Below are positions 36,557 through 44,913 of a DNA stretch of 64,000 nt, piece by piece. Position numbers and translations under genes: made by a program. Under the pieces are notes generated by a model that searched no databases, had not been told where the DNA came from, and worked only from the letters and a program-made list of their open reading frames with translations. Origin of the DNA: Salinibacterium sp. UTAS2018 (GTDB taxonomy: Bacteria > Actinomycetota > Actinomycetes > Actinomycetales > Microbacteriaceae); contig NZ_CP035375.1 in the NCBI RefSeq assembly GCF_004118935.1, forward strand, positions 1,612,001 to 1,676,000. The letters run 5' to 3'. Position 1 is the first letter of the stretch. Each line of letters begins with the position of its first letter.

Positions 36557-37930
36557 TTAGCCGAGGCCAACGCCCTTACCTGACATGAATGACACGGGGT
36601 TCGTGGTGTCCCACCCGTTGGGGCGAACCTCAAAGTGCAAGTGGCAGCCGGTGGAGTTTCCGGTGGTTCCAACCTCGGCGATCTTGGCTCCCGCTGACAC
36701 ACTTTGGCCATACGAAACCTTGATGCCGCCGGGGGCGATGTGACCGTAGGCGGTACGAACGCCGCCAGCGTGCTCGAGGATGATGTAGTTTCCGTAGCCG
36801 CCGTTCCAGCCATAACCGGCGTACACAACTTTGCCGCTGGATGCCGCGTAAATGTTCGCGTAGCAGCCTGCGCCGATGTCCGTGCCCTTGTGGAAGCTGG
36901 AACCGTAGTTCGAGCTGTAGCCGTAGACCGACGTGATGTAGCCGTAAGCCGGCTTAGTCCAGCCATTGGAGCTCGAGGATCCGGAACCTGAACTCGAGCC
37001 TCCGCTTGAGCCGCTGCTTGAGCCACTGCTTGAGCCACTGCTTGAGCTAGCAGCCGCCGCGGCAGCCGCCGCAGCCCGATCAGCTTTAGCCTGTGCGGCG
37101 GCCTTAGCCGCGGCAGCCTTTTCGGCTGCGATGCGCTCTTCTTCACGCTTCTTCACACCGGCCTGGTAGTCGGCTTCGGTGGTCACCCGCTCTGAGGTGA
37201 GAGCGGCGAGTTGGGCGTCAAATTCAATCTTGCGTTCTTGTTGTTCGGCGACGGCAACTTCAGCTGCAGCTGCGGCCGCTTGCGCTTCTTCGAATGCCTT
37301 TTCGGCGGCAATCTTCAAAACTTCGAGCTCTGCCCGTGCCACTTCTGCGGCATCCGACAGCGACTGAGCCGTGTTTCGCGCCTGCACTGCACGATCGAAC
37401 AGTGCCGAGGTCTGCTGTGAGATTTTGGATGACATGCCCAAGTTGTAGAGCAGAGCGTCTGCATCTTGAGAATTAGCAAGCAGGTTGGTCGTGACGTCTC
37501 CGCCGCCCGCACGAACGAGTCGCGAAGCTAGCTCGCCGATCCGTTTCTCAGCTTCTTCGGCTTCTGTATCGGCCTCATCCGCCTGATCTTGCAGGGTATC
37601 GGTCTGAGCAGACTTGGCTTGGTACTTGGTGTCGGCCTCTTGCCAAACGTTGCCCTTGTCTTCGGCATCTTTTTGAGCAGCAGCGGCCTGCGATTCGAGC
37701 TCGATCAGTGCCGCTTTGATGCGGTTGACAACTTCCTGAGTCGCCGCTTCGTTATTGCGAGCTTCGGTGACATCGCTCCAGGTGGGGTAGTCATCGGCGA
37801 AGGCAGCTTGGCTGGTTCCGGCAACGACACTCACGCCTACGACGAGGCTAAGCGCGGCGGTAAAACCGATTAAACGAAAAGTAAGTGAGCGAAGCGTGAG
37901 CTTTGCTGCGGTCCCCCGACGCGCATGCAT
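36557..37930 (-). CDS. M23 family peptidoglycan endopeptidase with coiled coil (copy 1)
   Basis: A 457-residue secreted protein. A hydrophobic signal (about residues 15-40, ending TSQAAFADD) is followed by long coiled-coil helices (about 45-270), a Ser/Gly linker of about 40 residues, and a LytM/M23 domain with HKGTDIGAG and HLHFEVRP zinc motifs. It should cut or regulate cutting of peptidoglycan cross-links during division. The start at 37930 has GAAGGT upstream, identical in the second copy. Copy 1 differs by its long Ser/Gly repeat linker. Confidence 0.88.
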   Translation of the reverse strand: MHARRGTAAKLTLRSLTFRLIGFTAALSLVVGVSVVAGTSQAAFADDYPTWSDVTEARNNEAATQEVVNRIKAALIELESQAAAAQKDAEDKGNVWQEADTKYQAKSAQTDTLQDQADEADTEAEEAEKRIGELASRLVRAGGGDVTTNLLANSQDADALLYNLGMSSKISQQTSALFDRAVQARNTAQSLSDAAEVARAELEVLKIAAEKAFEEAQAAAAAAEVAVAEQQERKIEFDAQLAALTSERVTTEADYQAGVKKREEERIAAEKAAAAKAAAQAKADRAAAAAAAAASSSSGSSSGSSSGSSGGSSSGSGSSSSNGWTKPAYGYITSVYGYSSNYGSSFHKGTDIGAGCYANIYAASSGKVVYAGYGWNGGYGNYIILEHAGGVRTAYGHIAPGGIKVSYGQSVSAGAKIAEVGTTGNSTGCHLHFEVRPNGWDTTNPVSFMSGKGVGLG

Positions 37931-38110
37931 GACCTTCAATTGTTCCCCTAAGGCTTGTTCAGTGCGGACCAATGGCCATTAGTCACACGAATAACATTGA
38001 CCACACTAACAACACGCGGCCCAAAAGTCTCAACCTTTTGATGAACCTAGTGGTCACCTATGACCCGCCTATGGCCCGCCTGCGGCCCACCTCAACGCCC
38101 GGGCCCCAAT

Positions 38111-39376
38111 TTAGCCGAGACGAATGCCTTCATTCGACATGAACGGTACGGGGTTGGTGGTGTTCCAACTTTGCGGGCGAACCTCGAAGTGAAGATGGCA
38201 TCCGGTGGAATTTCCGGTGGTACCCACGTTGGCGATCTTGGTTCCGACCGCCACGCTTTGGCCGTAGGACACGTGGATGCCGCCATCGACGATGTGACCG
38301 TACGCTGTTCGAACGCCGCCAGCGTGCTCCAAAATGATGTAGTTTCCGTAGCCGCCGTTCCAGCCGTAGCCGGCGTAAACGACCGTTCCGCTCGAAGCTG
38401 CGTAAATACCAGCGCCACAACCAGCACCAATATCGGTTCCCTTATGAAAGCTGGAACCGTAGTTCGAGCTATAGCCGTAGACCGACGTGATGTATCCCGC
38501 GGCGGGGCGAGCCCAACCGCTCAAGCTAATTTCACCAGCGTCAAGGTTAGGAACGTTAGCCGCTGCCGCAGCTTTTGCGCGGGCGGCCTCACGCTTGCGC
38601 ACGCCCTCCAAATAGCTAGCTTCGGTCGCCTCGCGAGCAGAAGTCAGCGCGGCGAGCTGAGCCTCGAACTCAATCTCGCGCTCTTGTTGCTCCGCCAGAG
38701 CGGTGGCCGCGGCCTGAGCTGCGGCCTGGGCTTCAATGAAGGCCTCCTCCGCAGCGATCTTGAGAACTTCAAGTTCAGCGCGAGCAACTTCAGTGGCGTC
38801 GCTCAGCGACTGAGCCGTATTGCGTGCCTGAACGGCCCGGTCGAAGAGAGAGGACGTCTGCTGCGAAATCTTTGACGACATCCCCAAGTTGTAGAGCAGC
38901 GTCTCTGCGTCTTGAGCGTTGGTCAAGAGATTGGTCGTCACGTCGCCACCGCCGGCACGCACGAGGCGCACGGCGATCTCGCCGATGCGCGTCTCTGCTT
39001 CGTCGGCTTCGATGCTGGCGGCATCCGCCTGTTCTTGCAGGGTTTCAGTTTGAGATGCTTTGGCCTGATATTTCGTATCGGCCTCTTGCCAGATGTTGCC
39101 TTTTTCTTCGGCCACCTTCTGGGCAGCCGCGGCATCGGCTTCGAGCTTGACGAGAGCAGCCTTTATGCGCTCCACAATCTTTTTAGTGGCGGCCTCGTCG
39201 TCACGAGCCTCGGTGACATCACCCCACGTGGGGTAGTCATCGGCGAACGCTGCCTGGCTAGTGCCCGCGACAACGCTCACGCCTATGACAAGGCTGAGCG
39301 CGGCAGTGAACCCGAAAATCCGGAGAACCACGGAACGAAGACTGCGTTGGGCGGCGATCCCTCGACTCGAATGCAT
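38111..39376 (-). CDS. M23 family peptidoglycan endopeptidase with coiled coil (copy 2)
   Basis: A 421-residue paralogue of the neighbour: same signal (SQAAFADDYPTW), coiled coil and C-terminal M23 domain with HKGTDIGAGC and HLHFEVRPQSW, but with only a short linker. Both starts share the sequence GAAGGTCATGCAT, so the pair arose by duplication including the ribosome site. The linker difference suggests different reach through the cell wall. Confidence 0.88.
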   Translation of the reverse strand: MHSSRGIAAQRSLRSVVLRIFGFTAALSLVIGVSVVAGTSQAAFADDYPTWGDVTEARDDEAATKKIVERIKAALVKLEADAAAAQKVAEEKGNIWQEADTKYQAKASQTETLQEQADAASIEADEAETRIGEIAVRLVRAGGGDVTTNLLTNAQDAETLLYNLGMSSKISQQTSSLFDRAVQARNTAQSLSDATEVARAELEVLKIAAEEAFIEAQAAAQAAATALAEQQEREIEFEAQLAALTSAREATEASYLEGVRKREAARAKAAAAANVPNLDAGEISLSGWARPAAGYITSVYGYSSNYGSSFHKGTDIGAGCGAGIYAASSGTVVYAGYGWNGGYGNYIILEHAGGVRTAYGHIVDGGIHVSYGQSVAVGTKIANVGTTGNSTGCHLHFEVRPQSWNTTNPVPFMSNEGIRLG

Positions 39377-39577
39377 GACCTTCATCAGTCCTCTCAGGGG
39401 TGGCGGGCTTCGGTGAAACGCGATCAGCCGCGCGGAGAAAATACCTCACGGTGACCTCAGCCGACCCTCAAACCTCAACCTCTCATCGAACGTAGTATCC
39501 GGCGCCTCAAAAGTCGGGTACATTTAAGCCTGTTGGAAAAAGCGCTTCGAGAAATATCAGGCAGTTTGCTTCTCAGT

Positions 39578-39606
39578 TTGGTAAATCACGAAACGCACCG
39601 TATGCT
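39578..39606 (+). promoter_or_regulatory. promoter of the tRNA cluster
   Basis: TTGGTA (39578-39583), a 17-base spacer, and TATGCT (39601-39606) form a good sigma-70-type promoter about 35 bases before tRNA-Glu. No other gene lies in 39377-39641. Confidence 0.65.
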
Positions 39607-39641
39607 TTTCCCTCGGTAGCTAAGAAGTTCTGTGACTTCGA

Positions 39642-39717
39642 GGCCCCATCGTTTAGTGGCCTAGGACACCGCCCTTTCACGGCGGCAGCACGGGTTCGAA
39701 TCCCGTTGGGGTCACCA
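39642..39717 (+). tRNA. tRNA-Glu (anticodon TTC)
   Basis: The acceptor GGCCCCA pairs with TGGGGTC, anticodon stem CCGCC/GGCGG encloses the loop CTTTCAC (anticodon TTC), and the T arm has TTCGAAT. The 3' CCA is encoded (39715-39717). Confidence 0.95.
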
Positions 39718-39741
39718 GACACACACAGAATTTAATAGCTT

Positions 39742-39815
39742 GGCCCTGTAGCGCAGTTGGTTAGCGCGCCGCCCTGTCACGGCGGAGGTCGCCGGTTCAA
39801 GTCCGGTCAGGGTCG
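39742..39815 (+). tRNA. tRNA-Asp (anticodon GTC)
   Basis: Acceptor GGCCCTG pairs with CAGGGTC, discriminator G; anticodon stem CCGCC/GGCGG with loop CTGTCAC (GTC); T loop TTCAAGT. CCA is not encoded, unlike in the neighbour tRNA-Glu. Confidence 0.95.
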
Positions 39816-39822
39816 CAAACAG

Positions 39823-39850
39823 AAAGCCTCTTCGCAAGGAGGGGCTTTTT
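39823..39850 (+). terminator. terminator after tRNA-Asp
   Basis: AAAGCCTC and GAGG(GG)CTTT form an 8-bp stem with a two-G bulge, followed by a T run (39846-39850). It would limit transcription into tRNA-Phe. Confidence 0.7.
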
Positions 39851-39893
39851 CTGTAGCAAGGGGAAGCTCTTGCGAGTAGGAGGAAACTCTTAC

Positions 39894-39966
39894 GGCTCTG
39901 TAGCTCAGTTGGTAGAGCGCACGACTGAAAATCGTGAGGTCACGGGATCGACGCCCGTCGGAGCCA
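39894..39966 (+). tRNA. tRNA-Phe (anticodon GAA)
   Basis: Acceptor GGCTCTG pairs with CGGAGCC, discriminator A; anticodon loop CTGAAAA (GAA). The T loop reads ATCGACG, so position 54 is A instead of the usual T. CCA is not encoded. No clear promoter is seen in the 43 bases before it. Confidence 0.93.
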
Positions 39967-39968
39967 CT

Positions 39969-40010
39969 TGACCCTTTCCCGGGCTTCTACCGGGCGAGGG
40001 TCATTTTTTT
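39969..40010 (+). terminator. terminator after tRNA-Phe
   Basis: TGACCCT and AGGGTCA close a hairpin that includes CCCGG/CCGGG, followed by seven Ts (40004-40010). A classic intrinsic terminator. Confidence 0.85.
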
Positions 40011-40071
40011 GCCCTCGTGCTTGCAGCCAGTTCCGACGGGGAAGCCTGCACTGCACTCCCCCGGCCGAAAC

Positions 40072-40938
40072 TTACGGCGTCGCGACCTCGAAGAGGTTGC
40101 AGGCGCGCGGCCCACCCTCGAGTCCGGTCGTGAACCACTGCTGGCGCTTATCGCTCGAGCCGTGCGTCCACGTTTCCGGAGTTACTTGCCCCTGCGTTGA
40201 CTCCTGGATGCGATCGTCGCCGATCGCCGACGCAGCGCTGAGAGCATCCGCAATTTGGGCATCCGTCACCGGATCGAGAAAGACAACCCCGTCGTCATTC
40301 TTAATCGTGGATGCCGCCCCCACCCACGCACCGGCGAAGCAGTCAGCCTGCAGTTCGAGGCGAACCGAATCAGACGAGGGGCCGGTCGCTTGACGATCAA
40401 TCCCCTCCATGATTCCAGTGGAGTTCTGGATGTGGTGCGCCCACTCGTGCGCGACTACGTACATTTCGGCGAGGGGACCGCCGGTCGCGCCGAAACGGGT
40501 GCGTAGGTCATCGTAAAACGCGGTGTCGAGGTAGATTTTCTCGTCAGGCGGGCAATAGAACGGGCCGCTCGCGCTCGTCGCACTGCCGCATCCGGTGGTC
40601 GTCTGGTCGGTGAACAGCACGACATTGGTGGTGCGGTAACCGTCAACTTCACCGGCCCAGTAGGTGTCGAGCGAATCCGTGGCCCCCGCGATGCGGCAAT
40701 CGATGCTGTCGTTTGCCGCCCCGGCAGTCTCGCACTCCGAAAGCGATTGCCCCTGTTGCTGCTCGCTGCCGGTGCTACCGCCACCAGCGAGGCCCGTGAG
40801 GTCGATCCCGAGAAACTGGGACGCGATGAATAGTCCCACCACGAGGAGGGCGCTGCCGCCACCGATTGCGACGCCCTTGCCCGGGCCACGGCGAGAGACT
40901 CGGTCGGAATTGATGCGAGCGTTGTCGTTGAAAGTCAC
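40072..40938 (-). CDS. neutral zinc metallopeptidase family membrane protein
   Basis: A 288-residue protein with one N-terminal helix (about residues 22-45), a Gly/Ser/Gln linker, and an outer domain with the zinc motif VVAHEWAHHIQN (HExxH) and a second cluster FYCPPDEKIYLDT. This is the YpfJ-type family. It probably sits on the cell surface. Substrate unknown. Near the tRNA-Phe terminator. Confidence 0.88.
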   Translation of the reverse strand: MTFNDNARINSDRVSRRGPGKGVAIGGGSALLVVGLFIASQFLGIDLTGLAGGGSTGSEQQQGQSLSECETAGAANDSIDCRIAGATDSLDTYWAGEVDGYRTTNVVLFTDQTTTGCGSATSASGPFYCPPDEKIYLDTAFYDDLRTRFGATGGPLAEMYVVAHEWAHHIQNSTGIMEGIDRQATGPSSDSVRLELQADCFAGAWVGAASTIKNDDGVVFLDPVTDAQIADALSAASAIGDDRIQESTQGQVTPETWTHGSSDKRQQWFTTGLEGGPRACNLFEVATP

Positions 40939-41067
40939 AGGCTGATTTTACTCCCGGCGCCGACATCCGGCATCAGGTGCTGGGCACCAACATTAGAGGT
41001 CCACCCCAACCGCACTGCGGCTGAGCTACTCAACTACGCAGCCACCTCGCGGGCGTAGGCTGGAACG

Positions 41068-42081
41068 ATGGATGACGTGACGACAGGGGGCTGCGGCGAT
41101 AACTGCGCCTGCACACCTCAGCGCAACGCGGCGGCGCCGCTCGGCATGCCGCTCTCCGCCCCTCCCGCAGCTTCTGCCGATAGTGGATCGGCGACATTAA
41201 CGGCAGCGTCCGGTGATCACCGCGTCGAGCAGGCCACGATTCCCGCGGGCACCTTCGTGATGGGCGACTCCTCGGGCGACCGCAACGCCGCCGACGGCGA
41301 AGTGCCGCAGCATCCGATCTCTCTCGAAGCTTTTTCGATCGACGTCACGACCGTGACTAACGACGACTTTGCACGCTTCGTGGATGCCACGGGCTACCTC
41401 ACCGAGGCAGAAACCTTTGGCTATTCGGCGGTATTCCATCTCGCTGTTGCCGCCCCCGACGAGGACATCGTCGGTCGCGCAGCGGGAGCGCCGTGGTGGT
41501 TTGGCGTGAACGGGGCCGACTGGAAGCGCCCGGGCGGGCGCAACTCTTCGGTCGAGGGCTTGGGCGATCATCCGGCCGTGCACATCAGTTTCACCGATGC
41601 CGAAGCGTATTGCGCGTGGGCGGGGCGACGGCTACCCACCGAAGCTGAGTGGGAGTACGCCTCGCGCGGTGGCCTCGACCAGACCAAATATCCGTGGGGC
41701 GACGAAGAGATGGATGCCGGCGGCTGGCGCACCAATATCTTTCAGGGTGACTTTCCGCGCACCAACACCCTCGATGACGGATACCTCACTACTGCGCCCG
41801 TGCGCACCTTCGAACCCAACGGCTACGGACTCTTCCAAACGGTGGGCAACGTGTGGGAGTGGTGCTCTGACTGGTACGACGCGAACTATTACGCGACGCT
41901 CACCACCGACTCCCCCACCCTCAATCCCGCCGGCCCCAGCAACGGCTCCGTTCGCGTTCTCCGCGGCGGCAGCTATCTCTGCCACATCTCGTATTGCAAT
42001 CGCTACCGCAACTCGGCTCGCTCACAGAACACGCCTGACTCGTCGATGGGCAACGCGGGGTTCCGCACCGTATCGCTCTAG
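41068..42081 (+). CDS. formylglycine-generating enzyme
   Basis: A 337-residue FGE-sulfatase-domain protein. Residues ~55-335 carry the family pattern (GTFVMGDSSGDRNA, RLPTEAEWEYASRGG, GNVWEWCSDWY). The two active-site cysteines of true FGEs are present, Cys305 and Cys310 in GGSYLCHISYCNRYR, so this is likely a real copper-dependent FGE that turns a Cys in sulfatases into formylglycine. No sulfatase gene is in the window. The N-terminus has a Cys-rich start (CGDNCACTP). Confidence 0.9.
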   Translation: MDDVTTGGCGDNCACTPQRNAAAPLGMPLSAPPAASADSGSATLTAASGDHRVEQATIPAGTFVMGDSSGDRNAADGEVPQHPISLEAFSIDVTTVTNDDFARFVDATGYLTEAETFGYSAVFHLAVAAPDEDIVGRAAGAPWWFGVNGADWKRPGGRNSSVEGLGDHPAVHISFTDAEAYCAWAGRRLPTEAEWEYASRGGLDQTKYPWGDEEMDAGGWRTNIFQGDFPRTNTLDDGYLTTAPVRTFEPNGYGLFQTVGNVWEWCSDWYDANYYATLTTDSPTLNPAGPSNGSVRVLRGGSYLCHISYCNRYRNSARSQNTPDSSMGNAGFRTVSL

Positions 42082-42109
42082 CCAGAGGGCACTGCGGTAG
42101 CATCGAAGC

Positions 42110-42241
42110 ATGAACTTCATCTCCGTCGTCACCGTTCTGGGCAAGGCTGTTCTCGTTGTTATCGGCGTGATCGTCATCGTTACCGGCGCCGTTTTGCTCG
42201 TGAACCTTGCGGTGCCCAGCTTGCTTGGCGGCTTCGCGTAA
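42110..42241 (+). CDS. small membrane protein, 43 residues
   Basis: Frame ATG 42110 to TAA 42241. Nearly the whole product is one hydrophobic helix (about residues 9-33, AVLVVIGVIVIVTGAVLLV) ending LGGFA. It lies 28 bases after the FGE gene. Ribosome site weak. Function unknown. Confidence 0.45.
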   Translation: MNFISVVTVLGKAVLVVIGVIVIVTGAVLLVNLAVPSLLGGFA

Positions 42242-42381
42242 CAATCGCGTCGGGTCGCACGGCCCACTGTCACGATTCGTGCCGTCGCACATAGCTTTTG
42301 AGCGCCGTGCCTATTTCAGCGATTCTTCGGTTAACTCCGCTTCAAGAGTTCTAGGCTGGCAGCAAGCCTAAGGAGAACGTC

Positions 42382-43179
42382 ATGCGCGAATCTAAAGATG
42401 TAGTCCGCCAGATCACGGTTGCGGCGAGCGCGACCTTTGCCCTCATCGGGGCCTTCGTGGGCTCCGGCGCTTATGGCGGCACCCCTGTTGAAGAAGTTGC
42501 GGGCGGTGCACTGAGCGCCGACGCCACCGTCATCGCCCCGGCCGGCTCCGCGTTCACCATCTGGAGCATCATCTACCTCGGTCTCGTTGCGTACGCCGTT
42601 TGGCAGATGCTGCCGAAACAGACCAACACCGAACTGCACCGTCGCGTGGGGTACTGGGTTGCTGCCTCTCTGGTGTTGAATGCGGCCTGGATTCTCTCTA
42701 TCCAGTTCGACATGCTCGCCCTCAGCGTTCCCGTGATTATCCTTCTGCTCGTTGTGCTCGTCCGGGCATACCTGATCACCGTCAAGCTGCCCGCCGCCGG
42801 AGCGATCGACGCCATCATCACAGACGGCACCATCGGTCTCTACCTTGGCTGGGTCTGCGTCGCGACCGCAGCCAACATCGCCGCGTGGCTCACCGCCATC
42901 GGGTTTACTGGCTTCGGCGTCTCGCAAGACGTGTGGGGCGTCGCTGTTGTCTTCGTCGCCGGCGCCGTCGGTATCGCCCTCGCCGCCCGTGGCCGCGCGC
43001 ACTTTGCGCCATCTCTTTCGCTGAGCTGGGGGCTCGCGTGGGTTGCCGTCGGACGCCTCACCGGAGACCTCATCTCGCAGCCAACCGCGGTCGCCGCTAT
43101 CGTCGCTCTCGTCGCGGTGCTCGCCAGTGCCGCGGTATTCACCGCCGCACGCCTTAAGGCTGAACAGACCGTCCGATGA
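42382..43179 (+). CDS. TspO/MBR-like membrane protein
   Basis: A 265-residue protein with seven or more predicted helices. PAGSAFTIWSIIYLGLVAYAVWQ matches the TspO/MBR first-helix region, and TDGTIGLYLGWVCVATAANIAAWL its later part. The family binds porphyrins or similar hydrophobic ligands; here the protein is longer than the classic 150 residues. AAGGAG precedes the ATG. It overlaps the exporter gene that follows (ATGA at 43176-43179). Confidence 0.75.
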   Translation: MRESKDVVRQITVAASATFALIGAFVGSGAYGGTPVEEVAGGALSADATVIAPAGSAFTIWSIIYLGLVAYAVWQMLPKQTNTELHRRVGYWVAASLVLNAAWILSIQFDMLALSVPVIILLLVVLVRAYLITVKLPAAGAIDAIITDGTIGLYLGWVCVATAANIAAWLTAIGFTGFGVSQDVWGVAVVFVAGAVGIALAARGRAHFAPSLSLSWGLAWVAVGRLTGDLISQPTAVAAIVALVAVLASAAVFTAARLKAEQTVR

Positions 43180-44798
43180 ACGAGCGTCGCGCCTCCCGCA
43201 AGCGCTGGCTAGGGCTTCTGTTCATCAGCATTGCGGTGGCGTTGATCATCGTCGACTCGACAATCGTCAACGTGGCGATCCCGTCGGTCGTCGAAGATCT
43301 CGATCTCAATTCCACGCAGGTGCAGTGGGTGCAGGAGAGCTACACGCTCGTCTTCGCCGCTCTGCTGCTCGTGTTCGGCACGCTGGCTGATCGCTATGGC
43401 CGCCGTCGCGTTCTCCTCATTGGCGTTATCGTCTTTGCTCTCTCCTCGATCCTGGCGGCCAACGCTGCCAGCGGAGAACTGCTGATCGCTTCGCGACTCG
43501 TGCAGGGCATCGGTGGGGCGATGATCCTCCCCTCGTCGCTCTCGATCATCAACGCCACTTTCCGCGGTCGGGAACGTGCCATCGCCTTCGCCGTCTGGGG
43601 TTCCACGATCGGCGGAATGGCGGCCGTTGGCCCTCTACTGGGCGGCTGGCTCACGACCTATTACTCGTGGCGCTGGGCGTTCGGCATCAACGTGCCCCTC
43701 GGCATCATCATCGTCATCGGCGTGCTGATCTATGCGACCGAGTCGAAAGAGCCTTCCGCCCAGCGACGAGTGGATGTCGTGGGCGCGGTTCTCTCCGTCG
43801 TTCTGTTCGCGTCGCTCGTCTTCGCTCTCATTGAGGGCCGCAGCTACGGCTGGTTCCTCAGCGATACCCCTCCCGACTTCTGGACGCTGGATGTCTCCCC
43901 CATCCCATTCGCATTCGCTCTCGCTCTCGTGAGCGGTGTGGTGTTTGTGCGCTGGGGATTCGCTCGCGAACGTGCCGGCAAATCGACCATGCTGGCTTTC
44001 GGTTTGCTCAAGATTCCGTCGTTCCGCAACGGAAACATCGCTGCGATGATTGTCGCCCTCGGAGAATTCGGCATCATCCTCTCGCTGCCACTGTGGCTGC
44101 AAAACGTGCTCGGCTACGACGCTCTGCAGACAGGTCTCGTCATCCTCGCTCTGGCTATCGGCTCATTTGTCGCGAGCGGTTTCGCAGGAGCCTTCGGCAA
44201 CAAGGTCACTCCCGTGACGATTGTTCGGTTCGGAATCGGTGCCGAAATCATCGGCATCCTGCTCGTGGCACTTGTTCTGAGCCCCGACGCCGTCTGGTGG
44301 CACATAGCCCCCGGCCTGTTCATCTACGGCTTTGGTGTCGGGCTCGCCACCGCCCAGCTCACGAGCGTGGTGCTCAAGGATGTTCCGCTCAGCCAGTCCG
44401 GTCAAGGTTCGGGAACCCAAAGCACCGCCCGCCAGATCGGCTCCGCACTGGGCATCGCGATTCTCGGCACCGTGCTCTTCTCGAGCCTCGGCACCGGGCT
44501 CGATGCCAAGCTCGCCGAGCGCGCCGATATTCCCGCAGAGGCACGTAGCCAGATCGTCGACCTCGTCGTCGACTCCGCGGGCACCGGCATCAGTGCCCTC
44601 GATGCTCAGTCTCCGGATGCCGCAGCCGACGCTCGTCAGGCCTTCACCGACTCGACACGGTACTCCGCGCTCGCGGCTGCCGGATTCCTGGCGTTCGGGT
44701 TCCTCGCCAGTCTGCGCCTCGACAGCGGACGTCGCGGCGACGACGACGCCGAAGGCACGGCAGCAGACGAGAGTTCAGCGACCACGAGCGACGCCTAG
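43176..44798 (+). CDS. MFS drug exporter, 14-helix DHA2 family
   Basis: A 540-residue transporter with 14 predicted helices. Motifs of the EmrB/QacA family are present: LDSTIVNVAIPSV-like (IVDSTIVNVAIPSVVEDL), FGTLADRYGRRRVLLIG and the antiporter-type GGAMILPSSLSIINATF. It should expel drugs or other hydrophobic compounds. Coupled to the TspO-like gene upstream. Its acidic C-terminus is probably cytoplasmic. Confidence 0.9.
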   Translation: MNERRASRKRWLGLLFISIAVALIIVDSTIVNVAIPSVVEDLDLNSTQVQWVQESYTLVFAALLLVFGTLADRYGRRRVLLIGVIVFALSSILAANAASGELLIASRLVQGIGGAMILPSSLSIINATFRGRERAIAFAVWGSTIGGMAAVGPLLGGWLTTYYSWRWAFGINVPLGIIIVIGVLIYATESKEPSAQRRVDVVGAVLSVVLFASLVFALIEGRSYGWFLSDTPPDFWTLDVSPIPFAFALALVSGVVFVRWGFARERAGKSTMLAFGLLKIPSFRNGNIAAMIVALGEFGIILSLPLWLQNVLGYDALQTGLVILALAIGSFVASGFAGAFGNKVTPVTIVRFGIGAEIIGILLVALVLSPDAVWWHIAPGLFIYGFGVGLATAQLTSVVLKDVPLSQSGQGSGTQSTARQIGSALGIAILGTVLFSSLGTGLDAKLAERADIPAEARSQIVDLVVDSAGTGISALDAQSPDAAADARQAFTDSTRYSALAAAGFLAFGFLASLRLDSGRRGDDDAEGTAADESSATTSDA

Positions 44799-44843
44799 CA
44801 ACTGGCTCGCACCAGCAACCGACTCACCCAGCAACTAGCTCGG
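44797..44843. repeat. three short tandem repeats after the exporter gene
   Basis: Copies AGCAACTGGCTCGCACC (44797-44813), AGCAACCGACTCACCC (44814-44829) and AGCAACTAGCTCGG (44830-44843) start inside the stop codon and run toward the terminator. Confidence 0.7.
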
Positions 44844-44859
44844 CGTGTAGCGCGCGCAG

Positions 44860-44902
44860 AAAAGGCTGGTTGCCCGCACGATGCGGGCAACCAGCCTTTT
44901 TT
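44860..44902. terminator. strong bidirectional terminator
   Basis: AAAAGGCTGGTTGCCCGCA pairs perfectly with TGCGGGCAACCAGCCTTTT around a CGA loop, with A and T runs on either side. It serves the exporter gene and the convergent acyl-CoA oxidase gene. Confidence 0.95.
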
Positions 44903-44913
44903 AGTGCAGGCGC

